This document shows positions 30,819 to 41,220 of a DNA stretch of 64,000 nucleotides, piece by piece. The stretch's first letter is position 1. Every line of letters begins with the position of its first letter. Position numbers and translations under genes: made by a program. This stretch comes from Ascoidea rubescens DSM 1968. Its lineage: Eukaryota > Ascomycota > Saccharomycetes > Ascoideales > Ascoideaceae. The stretch is from assembly GCF_001661345.1 (NCBI RefSeq), contig NW_017962916.1, positions 195,369 through 259,368 of the forward strand, given 5' to 3'. The notes under the pieces are model-generated. The model saw only the letters and a list, made by a program, of their open reading frames with translations, was not told where the DNA came from and searched no databases.

Positions 30819-31511
30819 ATGCCCTTGAAGACGTACAACATTGACTTGCTGTCCTTTCCTGTTATTCAAGCAGAGCCCTTGACTATCGAAGCATTTAGGC
30901 CTTTTGGCTCCATCATTTCGCCTGACGAAGAGCTAGTGAGGTCCCACAACGACAAAGGCGTCTTTGAGCAGGCAAACTATGGCACTGCTATTAAATTCAA
31001 ACAGGTATCTCAAATCCAGAACTTGTTTCCTCAAAGCAGCTCCAGAAAAAAAGAGTCCCTCAATTGGAACATCTTCAGATGTTTCCCTCAAAACCACTTG
31101 ATGCAATATGATCTGTTAAGCTCCACCTTTACCTACTTGACAAAGGTTTTAGAAAGACATCCTTACAGTTCTCAGACATTTCTACCAATGGGGAGATCAA
31201 CTTCAATAGAATACGGTTACGTTGTAGTTGTTGCTCAAGATCTCGATAATGACCAAGATGATACAAAACTACCTGATTTGAATTCAATCAAGGTCTTTAT
31301 TTGCAAAAATAACCAGGCTGTTACTTACAACTCAAACACATGGCATGCTCCAATGATAGCCCTATCAAACCTAAACAACACCTATTTAAACCAATCGGAT
31401 CATATCGATTTTGCTGTTTTAATTCATGAAAATGGCATTCCAAATGACGATTGTCAAGAAGTTTATTTCGAGTCTGGTTTTAAAATATCTTTTAAAAATT
31501 TCATCAAATGA
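30819..31511 (+). CDS. DAL3: Ureidoglycolate lyase (Dal3/AllA family)
   Basis: The 230-residue product contains the family signatures EAFRPFGSII, LERHPYSSQTFLPMG and QAVTYNSNTWHAPM. The His/Gln/Phe block and the late Trp-His form the active-site barrel of ureidoglycolate lyases. The enzyme splits ureidoglycolate to glyoxylate and urea, the last dedicated step of allantoin breakdown, letting the cell use purines as a nitrogen source. The start at 30819 (MPLKTYN) fits the family N-terminus and the TATA spacing; in-frame sequence upstream is leader. No other DAL gene is adjacent, unlike the S. cerevisiae DAL cluster. GATA sites upstream point to nitrogen repression. Confidence 0.9.
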   Translation: MPLKTYNIDLLSFPVIQAEPLTIEAFRPFGSIISPDEELVRSHNDKGVFEQANYGTAIKFKQVSQIQNLFPQSSSRKKESLNWNIFRCFPQNHLMQYDLLSSTFTYLTKVLERHPYSSQTFLPMGRSTSIEYGYVVVVAQDLDNDQDDTKLPDLNSIKVFICKNNQAVTYNSNTWHAPMIALSNLNNTYLNQSDHIDFAVLIHENGIPNDDCQEVYFESGFKISFKNFIK

Positions 31512-31521
31512 AAGCACTACC

Positions 31522-31550
<29 letters not shown>
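31522..31550. repeat. (AT)n microsatellite
   Basis: An uninterrupted AT dinucleotide run of about 28 bp lies just after the DAL3 stop codon. Confidence 0.95.
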
Positions 31551-31554
<4 letters not shown>

Positions 31555-31732
31555 CAATTATATAAATACTCAAATAATCATTTAATACAAATATTCATCA
31601 AACGTTATTCTTTCAATCCAAAATCTTCTTTCCGTCTAAACCAATCAACTCTCTCCAAACTAAAATCTTACCCCGAAACAAAATTTTTATTTCACTGATT
31701 TGATTTAACTATTTTAAAAGACATACCCAACC

Positions 31733-32773
31733 ATGCTTCGATCCAATAGCTCTATCCATACACTAAGGTTTAATCCTATCAACAACCTCAACCTCATAAC
31801 AAAAAGATTTAATTCCAGTTTATCCTCTTTAAAGCTCCATCAAAATGTCTACAAAGAAAGTATGTCCAGATTATCTCAACAAACAATGATCCTAACCTCT
31901 TCCTTCACTTTACCTCAAAATGATAACCAACTACACAACCATATAGACTCATTTCATGGTATGACTTTATCCTCTGTTGTTTCGCTATCTGTCAACCCAA
32001 CCACTTTAATTCAATTCAACTTACAGCTCCCTTCTTTTACAAGCCAGACTTTGCATAAAAATAAATGGTTTGCTATCCACTTACTACCTCCAAATCAAAA
32101 TTCGGTTAAATTGGCAAACCTATTTAGCAAAGGTTCAAAATATCTTAATAATAAAACTAATAATAATATTAGTCAAACAAAACCATTTTCAAATTTGAAT
32201 AATAATGAATATTCATTCTTTATTGATTATTTAAATACCAATAATGTCAATAACAATGACAATAATAATGACAATAATAATGACAATAACAAGAATGATA
32301 ACATAAATGATAATGTCAAAGATTTCATAAACAACACCAATGACTCGATTTACAACCAAATTAACTCATACTTTCCAAATAATTCCCTAAATAATCATCT
32401 TCATAATAATATATATAACCTATTGAATTCAAACAACCTAAGTCAAACTATAAACAATCAATTTAAAAGTTTAAACAACCAAAACCATACAATTCATTCA
32501 TTGTTTAAAAAAAACAATCTAAATATTCCAATTCTAATCAATTCTGAAAGAATCTTCATTTGTTTCAAGAAAAACATCTTTAGAGTTTTCGATCATGAAA
32601 TTTGGATAGCTGAAGTCAGAGATATTCTAATTAATAAAAATTTTAAAATTAATACTAATATCAATACTAACGATATTAATAATCTAAATAATACTAACCA
32701 GAACGATAACAAAACTGGGGGTTTATTATATTTTAATAGAGGTTTTTATAAAATTGGGGAAAAAATTGAATGA
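31733..32773 (+). CDS. Mitochondrial flavin-reductase-like (FMN split-barrel) protein
   Basis: The 346-residue product opens with a basic, Ser-rich, acid-poor segment (RSNSSIHTLRF, LITKRFNSSL) typical of mitochondrial import. A flavin-reductase-like split barrel is split by a long Asn/Asp insert. Its N-terminal part has TMILTSSF and then FHGMTLSSVVSLSVNPTTLIQFNLQLPS; its C-terminal part has RIFICFKKNIFRVFDHEIWIAEVRDI and GGLLYFNRGFYKIGE. Such domains bind FMN and reduce it with NAD(P)H or serve related oxidoreductions. I do not recognise a named S. cerevisiae orthologue. The insert (about residues 135-260) is low-complexity Asn-rich, common in this genome. Confidence 0.75.
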   Translation: MLRSNSSIHTLRFNPINNLNLITKRFNSSLSSLKLHQNVYKESMSRLSQQTMILTSSFTLPQNDNQLHNHIDSFHGMTLSSVVSLSVNPTTLIQFNLQLPSFTSQTLHKNKWFAIHLLPPNQNSVKLANLFSKGSKYLNNKTNNNISQTKPFSNLNNNEYSFFIDYLNTNNVNNNDNNNDNNNDNNKNDNINDNVKDFINNTNDSIYNQINSYFPNNSLNNHLHNNIYNLLNSNNLSQTINNQFKSLNNQNHTIHSLFKKNNLNIPILINSERIFICFKKNIFRVFDHEIWIAEVRDILINKNFKINTNINTNDINNLNNTNQNDNKTGGLLYFNRGFYKIGEKIE

Positions 32774-33508
32774 CAGTATAATCAATCAATAAAAATTTAA
32801 ATTGTTAAAAAAACAAATTATTATTTAAACAAAGAAAAAGAAATAAAGAAGTGAAAAAAAATTATAAATTATAAAGGAAGAAAAGGATAAAGGTATAAAA
32901 TATATAAATATATAAAGAAATAATTAATAAATGAAGAGTTAAGATAATGAGGTTGTTGCTTTTTTTAAAAAAATATGATGAACCGAATAATAAATATAAA
33001 ATAGATAACTCAATGTGATAAAACAAAAATAGCAATTAGCTTAATCCTGAAAAAGCATAGCATAGCATAGCAAAAAAAAAAAAAATAATTGGAAATTAAG
33101 AAATAAATTTATTGTACAGATTATAAGTTTTGAATCTAATTTTTTGGTTCATTAATCAATAATGATTGAAAAAATTATCCAGTCAAAGCAATAGTGATTT
33201 TTAATAGCTTTTGGAGCAAATAAATTGAAAGTGTTTGTGTTGTTTTTATATTTTTTTTTCTTTTTTGTTATTGTTCAAAATAAAAGTTTATAATTTTTTA
33301 AATAACCAAATAAGTGATAGCCAATAAGTGATAGACGATAAGTGATAGACAATAAATGATAACCGATGAGTCGGAAGTGACTGATGATAAATAAAGAACA
33401 AAAATTAATAGTCAATGATTGATGATTAAACATTAATAATTAAACAATTATAATTAAATGAATTAACATTTTGATTGAATTCATAATTTCTCTTAATTTA
33501 TCAATAGC
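32774..33508. other. Convergent AT-rich spacer with a 14-bp tandem repeat
   Basis: Lies between the flavin-reductase-like gene and the RNase H1-domain mini-gene. It is A/T-rich with a TAAGTGATAG repeat at 33311-33362 and short CATAG repeats near 33057-33071. No gene is seen. Confidence 0.6.
33311..33362. repeat. 14-bp tandem repeat (TAAGTGATAG core)
   Basis: The core begins at 33311, 33325 and 33339, with a diverged fourth copy at 33353, exactly 14 bp apart. Confidence 0.85.
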
Positions 33509-33887
33509 TTAATTCGGACTCGATAAAACAAATTTCCAAGCTTCTTCAGAGGAATCAAATATTTTATAGTCAGCGCCATGATAACCAGCAATTTGTTGCA
33601 TCAATTCATTCCATGTTGGATAAACTCCGGGTCTAAAACCTATTGATAGAAGTGATAATGATATATTAGTAAGAGATCATGATGGAAAGATAAAGAGATG
33701 GACAGATAAAGAGATAAAAAGATAAAGAAATAAAGATAAAAAAAATCAATTGAATGAATAAATAAATCAATCAAGTATTTTTTTTTATTTATTTCCCTAT
33801 ATCATTCAAGTGAAGAAAAATAAAAAAACATGAAAGGAAAATGGAAGTATATATACCTTTTCTAACTGCATAATAATAACCACACAT
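33509..33887 (-). CDS. Stand-alone RNase H1 N-terminal (viroplasmin-type) domain mini-protein, two exons
   Basis: This gene is too short to stand out as an open frame. On the minus strand exon 1 is 33887-33857 (MCGYYYAVRK plus one base), the intron is 33856-33640, and exon 2 is 33639-33509. The spliced protein has 53 residues: after YYAVRKGFRPGVYPTWNE come GYHGADYKIFDSSEEAW and a C-terminal KFVLSSPN. This is essentially the whole RNase H1 N-terminal domain, which binds RNA-DNA hybrids and double-stranded RNA (S. cerevisiae Rnh1 has FYAVRKGxxxGIYxTW). The RNase H catalytic part is absent. Splice evidence is a GTATAT donor, a TACTAAT branch site (33671-33665) and a TAG acceptor. A hybrid-binding or regulatory role is inferred. 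Confidence 0.85.
33640..33856 (-). other. Spliceosomal intron in the RNase H1-domain mini-gene
   Basis: A 217-nt intron has donor GTATAT, branch TACTAAT at 33671-33665 and acceptor TAG. Joining restores the invariant Gly of AVRKG and the frame, and both sides then encode parts of one domain. Confidence 0.85.
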
Positions 33888-36065
33888 AGTAAATATGAAA
33901 TAACCAATTTTTTTTATCAGAACAATAATGTCAAAATATTAATAAAATCCATTAAATATATTTCAAAAAAAAATCAGGGTGTAAATTGAATTGGAATTAT
34001 TGCTTTTATATAATGAAAGAAAGGAAATGAAAAAAAAAAAAAATAAATAAGTTTATTGGATAAAAGCTTGGTATTGGATTAAAACATATTTGAAAAGAAA
34101 AGACAATATCAAAGGCAAAAGAAAGCAAAAGCAAAAACCAAACAAAAAACATTGAAAAAATTGACGAATTATTCAAAAAGAAAAGCAAAAAATAAAAAAG
34201 ATTAAAAAAATACAAAAGATTAAAGATATTAAATTTGTTAAATAATTATTTAATGGAATTAAATGGAGTATGGTTTAAAAAAAGGAATAAATCGTTTATG
34301 GCGATATTTGCGAAATAAGAGATTAAAAGCAGATAAATAATGGCACTATTTGTAATTTGAAGAATATAATTTGTTTAAAGAATAAAGAATAAAAAAATAA
34401 AAGAAATTAGATTAAAAAATATGATATGAGTTGAGAGTTTAAGGCAACTCGATTCAGTGATAAATCCGATAGGAATAAGTGGAGGAAAAAGAAATGAAGG
34501 ATTTTGAATTAAATTCAATCAAGTTTTAAATCATAAATTAAACATTAAAAATATGAAAGATGAAAGGTGAAAGGTGTATGATGAAAAGCATAAAGAATAG
34601 CCAGTGTATTAAAAAAATAGAAGTTAAAAATAAATAAATTGATATAGTAATAAGTTTTAAAATTTAGGAGGAATGATTGGATGGGTGAAATAAGTAATAG
34701 GAATCATTGAAGTGATTTATTGGGTGAATTTAAATAGAATTAAAAGAGATTTTGCATATTATGTTTGTTTAATGAAAATAAACTTATAAGTAAAGTAGAT
34801 TGAATTATTTATTTATTAGTTTGTGTGTTGTTTTTTGTTTTAATTGATTAGGACTTAAATTGATCAAATTAATTTATTAATGGCAAAGATCAGATTCCTT
34901 TATCAAGCTTTTTTAGTGAGAAAAATTACTGACAATGTGCAATGTGAAACGATAAAGTTGATCTAAATATCAAGTATTGGAGCTCAAGAATAGAGAATCG
35001 AAACATCTTGAGGAAATTATGATTATAAGATCACAGAGACATGGGAGACAATAAAGAAAGACGAAAGCCTATGGCAAATGATAAGTGAGTATTGGTGAAA
35101 GAGATGGTTTTAAGATAAAATACATAGGAAGATTAAACAAAAGATGGGAAAGGTGGTGTGAATTGAAAGGACAACAACATTGAAAAGATGAAATTCAAGG
35201 TTGTGAATGGAAAGTTGCAAATGCCTTTAAATTTTATCAAGTGAAAAGATAGTTGAGCCATCTTATTAGCTAATAGCAAAGACGAAACTGCACATGGAAG
35301 AGCATGTAAACGCAATATGCCTGATAATAAAACAGTTTTCAAACTGCTTTCAGTTTCCAAACAGTTTCTCTTATTATGATCTGGTTGTTGAGAAAACCGA
35401 GATCATATTGTCTGGTGTTCATGTAATGCGCAACGTTAGTTAGGGAATAAATATTGGTAAGAATTATCTAATAATTACAAAAACCTGTATGGGATTAAGG
35501 TTCAACAGAGGAGTAAGGAAATAAGAAAGTAAAGTCCTTCATCCAGCAACTGACGAGAGGTATCCAGTCCAAGTCAAAGAAAAAGGTCAGAAAACGTCGA
35601 GCACGCCAGCAACAGACCCAGTGATACTCAGTGTAACGAATATAGTGGTAGTAATCAATGGAGTGATCAATGGAGTGATTAACACAACCTCTGTAATCAA
35701 TAAAGCGATCATCTAACGGTTATACAATAGCCAATTTAACAATAGCTGGGGAATAAGTCCTCTCTTTAAGACCCGCCCAAAGCAGAAGTTTCATATTTCT
35801 TCTTTTAGAAAGAGCTCTAACTTTGTGGTCTCTTATACACACGTGACAAATGTGTGGTGTGCATGTGATTTTCAGTATGAATATTACACGTGTCACCGAG
35901 GTACAACCCGTAGAAGCGTGTAAATACCAGCACCAACCAAAGGCTCCGTTTTTCAAATAGAGGTTATGTTTCCACTGCTATTGAGCATAGTGGGAACATT
36001 TGCTGAAATATTCATCTAGAGCACATAAAACAGCCTCACTATCTGCTTTTTCTCAGAATTCCGAA
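33888..36065. other. Long divergent intergenic region before the complex I gene
   Basis: From 33888 to about 34860 it is nearly pure A/T. It then becomes more balanced, ending in a GC-richer promoter patch at about 35730-35960 with two CACGTG sites (35840, 35887). ATCAATGGAGTG is duplicated near 35655-35680. No tRNA, snRNA or protein gene could be recognised; minus-strand open frames at 35133-35360 and 35720-35956 have no family features. Confidence 0.5.
35840..35892. promoter_or_regulatory. Pair of CACGTG sites before the complex I subunit gene
   Basis: CACGTGAC at 35840-35847 and CACGTGTCAC from 35887 lie about 175-225 bp before the start codon. In Candida albicans Cbf1 is known to control respiratory genes through such sites; similar control here is an inference. 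Confidence 0.5.
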
Positions 36066-36590
36066 ATGGTGTATGCTCAAGAACCACATTTATCTGTTTC
36101 TCGCGAAGTCGATCCCACTCCATTGCCTGATGCCATTCCCAAGGTCAAAGAAGTTGGTGCTTCTTCTGCTCCTTTGACCTCTGCTGCCTACTTCATTGGT
36201 GCCAGATGCCAGCCATATAACGACGACTTCATGTTGTGCAAAAGTCAATCGAGCACTGGGAACCCTGAGTTTGATTGTCTCAAAGAAGGTCGAAGAGTGA
36301 CAAGATGTGCCTCTAGTGTTATACAAGATTTAAATACCTACTGTTCAGAATCTTTCAAATTGCATTGGAAATGTCTTGAAGATAGCAACCACGAATTTAA
36401 GAACTGCAGAAAGGCCGAAATTTTATTCAACAAGTGCGTCTTTGATAATTTGAAATTGGAAAAGAAAATCCCTGGGGTTAAAGAAGCAGATCAAATTCAT
36501 TTAAAGAAAAAACCATTGTATCGTCCCTTGTTTGAAGATACCAGTAGTGTATCTGCTTTCAAACAGGCCCAGAAAGAAGGAAAAATTTAA
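36066..36590 (+). CDS. NADH:ubiquinone oxidoreductase (complex I) subunit, NDUFA8/PGIV family
   Basis: The 174-residue product has twin cysteine motifs of the CHCH type, as in NDUFA8. Diagnostic stretches are VKEVGASSAPLTSAAYFIG, CQPYNDDFMLCK, CLKEGRRVTRCA, HWKCLEDSNHEFKNC and NKCVFDNLKLEKKIPG. This accessory subunit sits on the intermembrane-space side of mitochondrial complex I and is imported through the Mia40 disulfide relay. Its presence means the organism keeps a proton-pumping complex I, unlike S. cerevisiae. The start at 36066 (MVYAQEP) was chosen because it gives the expected short N-terminus; the upstream extension is not family-like. It converges with TAF3 (291 bp of T-rich spacer). 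Confidence 0.93.
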   Translation: MVYAQEPHLSVSREVDPTPLPDAIPKVKEVGASSAPLTSAAYFIGARCQPYNDDFMLCKSQSSTGNPEFDCLKEGRRVTRCASSVIQDLNTYCSESFKLHWKCLEDSNHEFKNCRKAEILFNKCVFDNLKLEKKIPGVKEADQIHLKKKPLYRPLFEDTSSVSAFKQAQKEGKI

Positions 36591-36881
36591 TTTTTTTTTC
36601 GATCTAATTTAATCTTAAACAACCCAATGTTAGTTTTTTAATTTAAAGAAAGTTATCAAAATTATTACATATTCTTTTATAAATTATAATTCATTTCAAT
36701 GTTCACCTTTCTTTTTTTTTTTCACTTTTTTACTTTTTTACTTTTTTACGTTAATTACAACCATTTTTTAGTAATTTGTATATCATTTTATATATATAAA
36801 TATGAAGATAAAACGACAAATAAATGAAAAAAAATAAAAAAAAATTTAATAATTTAATAACTTAATTTATATTATAATCTT

Positions 36882-38312
36882 TTATTTACTAGAAAATAGA
36901 TTACCACTAAGAGTTCCAATGAATTCAATATCTGTATCCAGTTCATTGTTTTTATTATTATTACTGTTGAAATGGTTTAGGTCATCTTCATTAAGATCAT
37001 TATTTTCTTGTCCGGCAATAAAGTCGTCAAAACCATCGATATTTTTCTGTTTCAAAATTTCAGCACAGGGCAAGTAGTCAAGTAAATAATTAGGAGCATC
37101 TCCGTATATTTGAAATGCATTGTATTTTTCCACATTCATAGATTCTTTTATTTTATTCTCGTTTTCGTTTTCATTTTCGTTTTCGTTTTCATTTTCGTTT
37201 TCATTGCCATTGTTATTATTGATGTTACTGATATTGATATTCGTCATTATAGCATTACTATTTCTGTTGTTTTTATTTTTTATTTTGATTGTTTTCGTTA
37301 TTTTGATTATTTTGTTATTATTTGAATGAATTGAATGAATTGAGTCATTTGTAATATAATTATTGATGTTTAGTAATGTCGAGCTATATTTTTCTTTGAA
37401 ATTGTTACTTAGAGACTTTGATTGAGATTTTAATAGAAATTTAATCCAATCATTGGCTATATCCAGGTCATTTTCATTGCCATCACTCTCTTCGTTATCG
37501 TCATTTTCGTTATCGTCATCTTCGTTATTATTATTATGATGGCTATGAGCATTATTAAGAAGATGGTCTAAATGGCTATGGTTGAAACTCAAGCTGTTAA
37601 AGTTGTTAACAAAAGGAGTTGAGCCTGGTGTATTAATCTGGCTGTTGATCTGGCTGTTGATTTGACTATTGTAGTTGGTATTATTCAATTGGTTTAAATT
37701 CATCACTGAAGTTTGAACGGATCTGGATAGATTTGATAGATTTGGATACTGAAAATGAACATTGCTTCCACTGTTATTATTATTATAGGTACCGCTATGG
37801 CTTATGCTTTTATTAACAGCTTTGTTGTAATAGTTTATAGCGATTGTTTCATAGTTTGATAAAATTGGCATATTATTTTTATTCAATTCATTTTTCAAGT
37901 TTTGGACCATTTCCAAACTTGGTTTTGAGATAATTTTAGAATTGTTGTAAATTTTATTTAGGGGTTCAACTGAGATTGAATTTGGATCGTTTTTGATCCA
38001 ATTCTTGAAATACTGCATTCCCAATAGATTGCTCCCTTCAGTGTCATGGCAATCTAAAATTGAATTTGGTTTGATAAAATTTAGCTGCACAAAAGCCTGA
38101 GAGATATCTTGGATTGTTAATTGATCATTTTCTCTGTTGTCGATGTTGGCAAATTGAATGGAAGTGCATGCTAGTAGCTTCAAGTATCTCAAATAGATAT
38201 CTACTAAGACGTCTATCGTCTCTGGAGAAGATTTGTTGAAGCCCACGCTTTTCAATATGTGAATTATGGATATTCTTAGTAGAGCAAAGAAGAACGTTTC
38301 AGGGGCAGTCAT
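36882..38312 (-). CDS. TAF3: TAF3-like TFIID subunit (bromo-associated histone fold)
   Basis: The 476-residue product opens MTAPETFFFALLRISIIHIL and continues through KSVGFNKSSPETIDVLVDIYLRYLKLLA to a conserved DISQAFVQLNFIKP and LDCHD. That is the histone-fold (PF07524) of TAF3, which pairs with TAF10 inside TFIID. S. cerevisiae Taf3 (TAF47) is 353 residues; the extra length here is Asn-rich linker with an (EN)n run near 395-410. No PHD finger is present, as in other yeasts. The start at 38312 was chosen over an in-frame upstream ATG at 38354 because the family begins just before FFFALLRIS. The last 60 residues are acidic. Confidence 0.88.
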   Translation of the reverse strand: MTAPETFFFALLRISIIHILKSVGFNKSSPETIDVLVDIYLRYLKLLACTSIQFANIDNRENDQLTIQDISQAFVQLNFIKPNSILDCHDTEGSNLLGMQYFKNWIKNDPNSISVEPLNKIYNNSKIISKPSLEMVQNLKNELNKNNMPILSNYETIAINYYNKAVNKSISHSGTYNNNNSGSNVHFQYPNLSNLSRSVQTSVMNLNQLNNTNYNSQINSQINSQINTPGSTPFVNNFNSLSFNHSHLDHLLNNAHSHHNNNNEDDDNENDDNEESDGNENDLDIANDWIKFLLKSQSKSLSNNFKEKYSSTLLNINNYITNDSIHSIHSNNNKIIKITKTIKIKNKNNRNSNAIMTNINISNINNNNGNENENENENENENENENKIKESMNVEKYNAFQIYGDAPNYLLDYLPCAEILKQKNIDGFDDFIAGQENNDLNEDDLNHFNSNNNKNNELDTDIEFIGTLSGNLFSSK

Positions 38313-39136
38313 TTTGGAGGAAATCCAAAGAAAGACGATAAATGTAGATTGCAAGATTAGTGGTGAGTGGAAAAAAAGGCCTTACGCTGTATCTTGCTGA
38401 TAACCTGTCGTTTTGGATATGGAACTTGTAGTGATTTCGAGATAGCATCGTCCATTTATCGGAAGGATATTATAACGTTGAGTGGAAACGGGAAAGGAAA
38501 CGGAGCTCGACCCAGCGGTTAAATAAAGAGCATGGAGATTAAAATAGAAAAGAGCAAACAGATCAAGCGATGAGAAGCAGTTGGTATGTAAAAGTTGAAT
38601 GGAACCTTTGAGAAGAAGTTTAAGTGAAAGAGAAAGAGCAATAACCTGAGTAGGTTTAAGAAGTTTAATGGTTTGATGAATTAATGATTTGGTTTTGGTT
38701 TTGGTTTTGGTTTTAGCTCATTTGCCCATACCTTGGTTTATAATTAGAATATAGGTGAAGGAAAACAGTATTTTTAAATTTTTGCTTTTTGAATTTGAAA
38801 TTGGTAAACAGATTTAGAGTGAATGATGTATATTATATTATATAAAGAGACATTTTTAATGGTTTTTGATGAAATATGTAGAGAAAAAACGAATAGAAAT
38901 AATTAATGGTTTGATGAGCATTAATAATTAAAACACACAAAACGGGTAAAAAAAAATAGATAATAAGATAATAATAAAAAAATATAAAAATAACAAATAA
39001 AACAAATATAAAAAGATGAGATAAAAAAAAAAGCTATAGCAAACAAATTTACAAAAAGATATAAAATTTAGTATAGTTTAAATATGAATCATTGGTTGAT
39101 GATGAAATAAAGAATGAGATTAATCGATTATTTTGA
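38313..39136. other. TAF3 upstream and PRM5-like downstream spacer
   Basis: The part next to TAF3 (38380-38640) is moderately GC-richer and probably its promoter. A GGTTTT repeat (four copies) lies at about 38691-38716. The rest is A/T-rich 3' flank. No gene is seen. Confidence 0.55.
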
Positions 39137-40279
39137 CTAATCGCCGAGTTTTTTTTCATCAAAGAGGGATTCCAAATAAGCACTTGGTGGTCTTTGTTTA
39201 ACACCAGTGTTGTTTTGACCTGAATTGGCCTTGGGTAGTTGCAAAGTGTTATATGATAGGTTGGTGTAAGAGTTGGATCGGCTAGCAAATTGTTCATTTG
39301 GACTGATGGGCGAATCAAATTGGTAGTTATTTGGATTAGAAGGGTCGTTATTATGGAAGTTGTTTGAATCGTTGAGAGAGTTAATTTGAGCAAAATAGGT
39401 TGAGGTGGCATTTGAACCACCGGTGGTATTTCTATTGAATGGGTTTAAAACAGAGGATAGGTTTGAATAAGATGCAGTTCTTGAGATAGTTCCTGGAATG
39501 GTTAGAGAGTTTTCATAATCAACAGATTTTTTGTATTTTGACTGGTTTAAGATGTCGGCGGTTGGAGATATAAACATTGATTTTGATGATTTTCTGTGGT
39601 CGTTGTTCGAGGGATCAGGTATAACGGATAGTCTCTGTGGGATGGAAGGATTTGAATTGCTTAGATCATTTAGAGAGTTGTCGTGGTTTATAATTGAATA
39701 ATCAAAGCTGGATCTGTTATTGGTGTTTAGGTTATTGGAGCTTAAATTGTTGTGGGATAGATTATTGTTTGAATCCATCAATAGTTTTGAGGATTCTGGG
39801 TCATTTTTAGCCATGAATTTGCTGTTTTCCTTGACTAGTCTGTTGGCAATATAAATATTAATCAAAAAGTAAACAAACACAATGAAAGCAAATACGGCCA
39901 TTATTATTCCAACCACTATGAAAGCCATGCCAGAAGGATTGTTAGATCGTAGGATGAAGGGGTTGTCATTAGAAGAAGGAATCGTTACAACAGCTGAGGG
40001 AATAGAGACAGTTGATAACGTTGGCAAGTTGCTTGTGGACAGATTTGGCGAATCGCTTGTTGTGTCTGAAATTGCTTGAACAAAGCCAGTTGAGTCAGCA
40101 CCCTGGGCATCTGTAGTAATATTGGAGTCATCAAGAGTAGTAGTAGGGTTTGCCTCAGCGTTGGCAGTATTTTCAGCAGAATCTGCTGTTTCTCTTTTAC
40201 GAAGCAAGTGACGAGGATGTCTCTGCCTAAGTTGAAACAATGGAGAGTCTAAATCAAAGCCTAGGAGCTCAGTGGCCAT
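39137..40279 (-). CDS. Prm5/YNL058C-type single-span membrane protein
   Basis: The 380-residue product has a Ser/Thr-rich N-terminal half, then DNPFILRSNNPSGMAF leading into one membrane helix (about 118-142), then a cytosolic Ser/Asn-rich tail. The tail carries SMFISPTADIL and ends with RPPSAYLESLFDE. These three short blocks are conserved in S. cerevisiae Prm5 (YIL117C) and its paralogue YNL058C, linked to cell-wall stress and pheromone response but without known activity. It is divergent from OCA2, exactly as YNL058C is next to OCA2 (YNL056W) in S. cerevisiae, so this is probably the YNL058C-side orthologue. Start is supported by the GC-rich but in-frame N-terminal sequence. Confidence 0.8.
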   Translation of the reverse strand: MATELLGFDLDSPLFQLRQRHPRHLLRKRETADSAENTANAEANPTTTLDDSNITTDAQGADSTGFVQAISDTTSDSPNLSTSNLPTLSTVSIPSAVVTIPSSNDNPFILRSNNPSGMAFIVVGIIMAVFAFIVFVYFLINIYIANRLVKENSKFMAKNDPESSKLLMDSNNNLSHNNLSSNNLNTNNRSSFDYSIINHDNSLNDLSNSNPSIPQRLSVIPDPSNNDHRKSSKSMFISPTADILNQSKYKKSVDYENSLTIPGTISRTASYSNLSSVLNPFNRNTTGGSNATSTYFAQINSLNDSNNFHNNDPSNPNNYQFDSPISPNEQFASRSNSYTNLSYNTLQLPKANSGQNNTGVKQRPPSAYLESLFDEKKLGD

Positions 40280-41220
40280 GGTGTGAATGAATAGGTATTG
40301 ATGTACAGAGAGAAAGAAAAACAGTAAAACACTAAGACAGTGGAAAAAAAATGAGAGAGAGAAAGATAGAGATCAAATTCCAAAGGAAGAGGATGTATAA
40401 GATGAAGTAGGATGGCAGCTGGAGTATCAAACGCTTTGAGGAATTGAGAGAAAGAGGTGCAAGGGTATCTGGGAGAGATATACTGGAGATATATAGAGAT
40501 ATAGTGATATAGCTATATATAGGCCAGAGCACAGGATGAACACAATAGACTCCATGCAAAAGTGTTGAAGAAAAGTGCTGAGAGTGGTTTCGTTTTTCTT
40601 CCAGGCTTTTGCTGCGTGCAGAACGCTATTCAGGACGCTATCCACTGCGATTGCTCTGTGTTTCGCAGTGCGTTTGCCAGTGCGTTTCCAATAGGCTGGC
40701 CCAGTCGTGCCCAAAGTTTCTCACGTCGCTCAGGCCTCGCTGCATGAAATGTTCCATCCAGGCTCGAGTTCTGACCGCAGAGTCGCAGACCTGGCACTGT
40801 CCCGCCTTGCTTTCGCGTCTAAAAGCACGCAGCTGCGCTCTGCCAGCTGCATTGCCACAGAAATGAGTCCGTTTACCGTGCTTTGGGTCTCGAAATGCTA
40901 TAAATAGTACCGCGGACACACGTGTGTAGTTGCGCAATGCTGCCACGGTGCAGACCCGGCGCAGACACAGCGCAGTGTAACACAGCAAAAAAGTGCAACT
41001 GTACCGACCATGCATCACTGCCGCACTATGCAGCTGAAGCACGTGAAACCCGCATATCTGATGCAGACACCTGACGGTGGGCCCGCAACTTTGAACGCCT
41101 CTTCACCCATTGCAAATTAATCCAGTTGTTTTCATGCTCAGAAGAGATTGATCATCACCAATCTCGTATCATTTTTCAAATAGAATTAACTCACAAGGAC
41201 AAATTTCAGGCTCACTCGAA
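40280..41220. other. Divergent promoter region with a GC-rich island
   Basis: The block at about 40590-41100 is GC-rich with two CACGTG sites (40919, 41040) and CTCGAG/CGCAGT-type elements. Every frame is open in places, but no product is recognisable. The PRM5-like-proximal part has GAGAGA and ATATAG runs. Confidence 0.6.
40919..41045. promoter_or_regulatory. Pair of CACGTG sites before OCA2
   Basis: CACGTG at 40919-40924 (inside ACACACGTGTGT) and 41040-41045. They could serve OCA2, the PRM5-like gene or both. Confidence 0.45.

Noticed and set aside
40427-41042. Open frames on both strands between the PRM5-like gene and OCA2
   Set aside because: Same GC-island effect; no product features, and the divergent gene starts account for the region as promoter.
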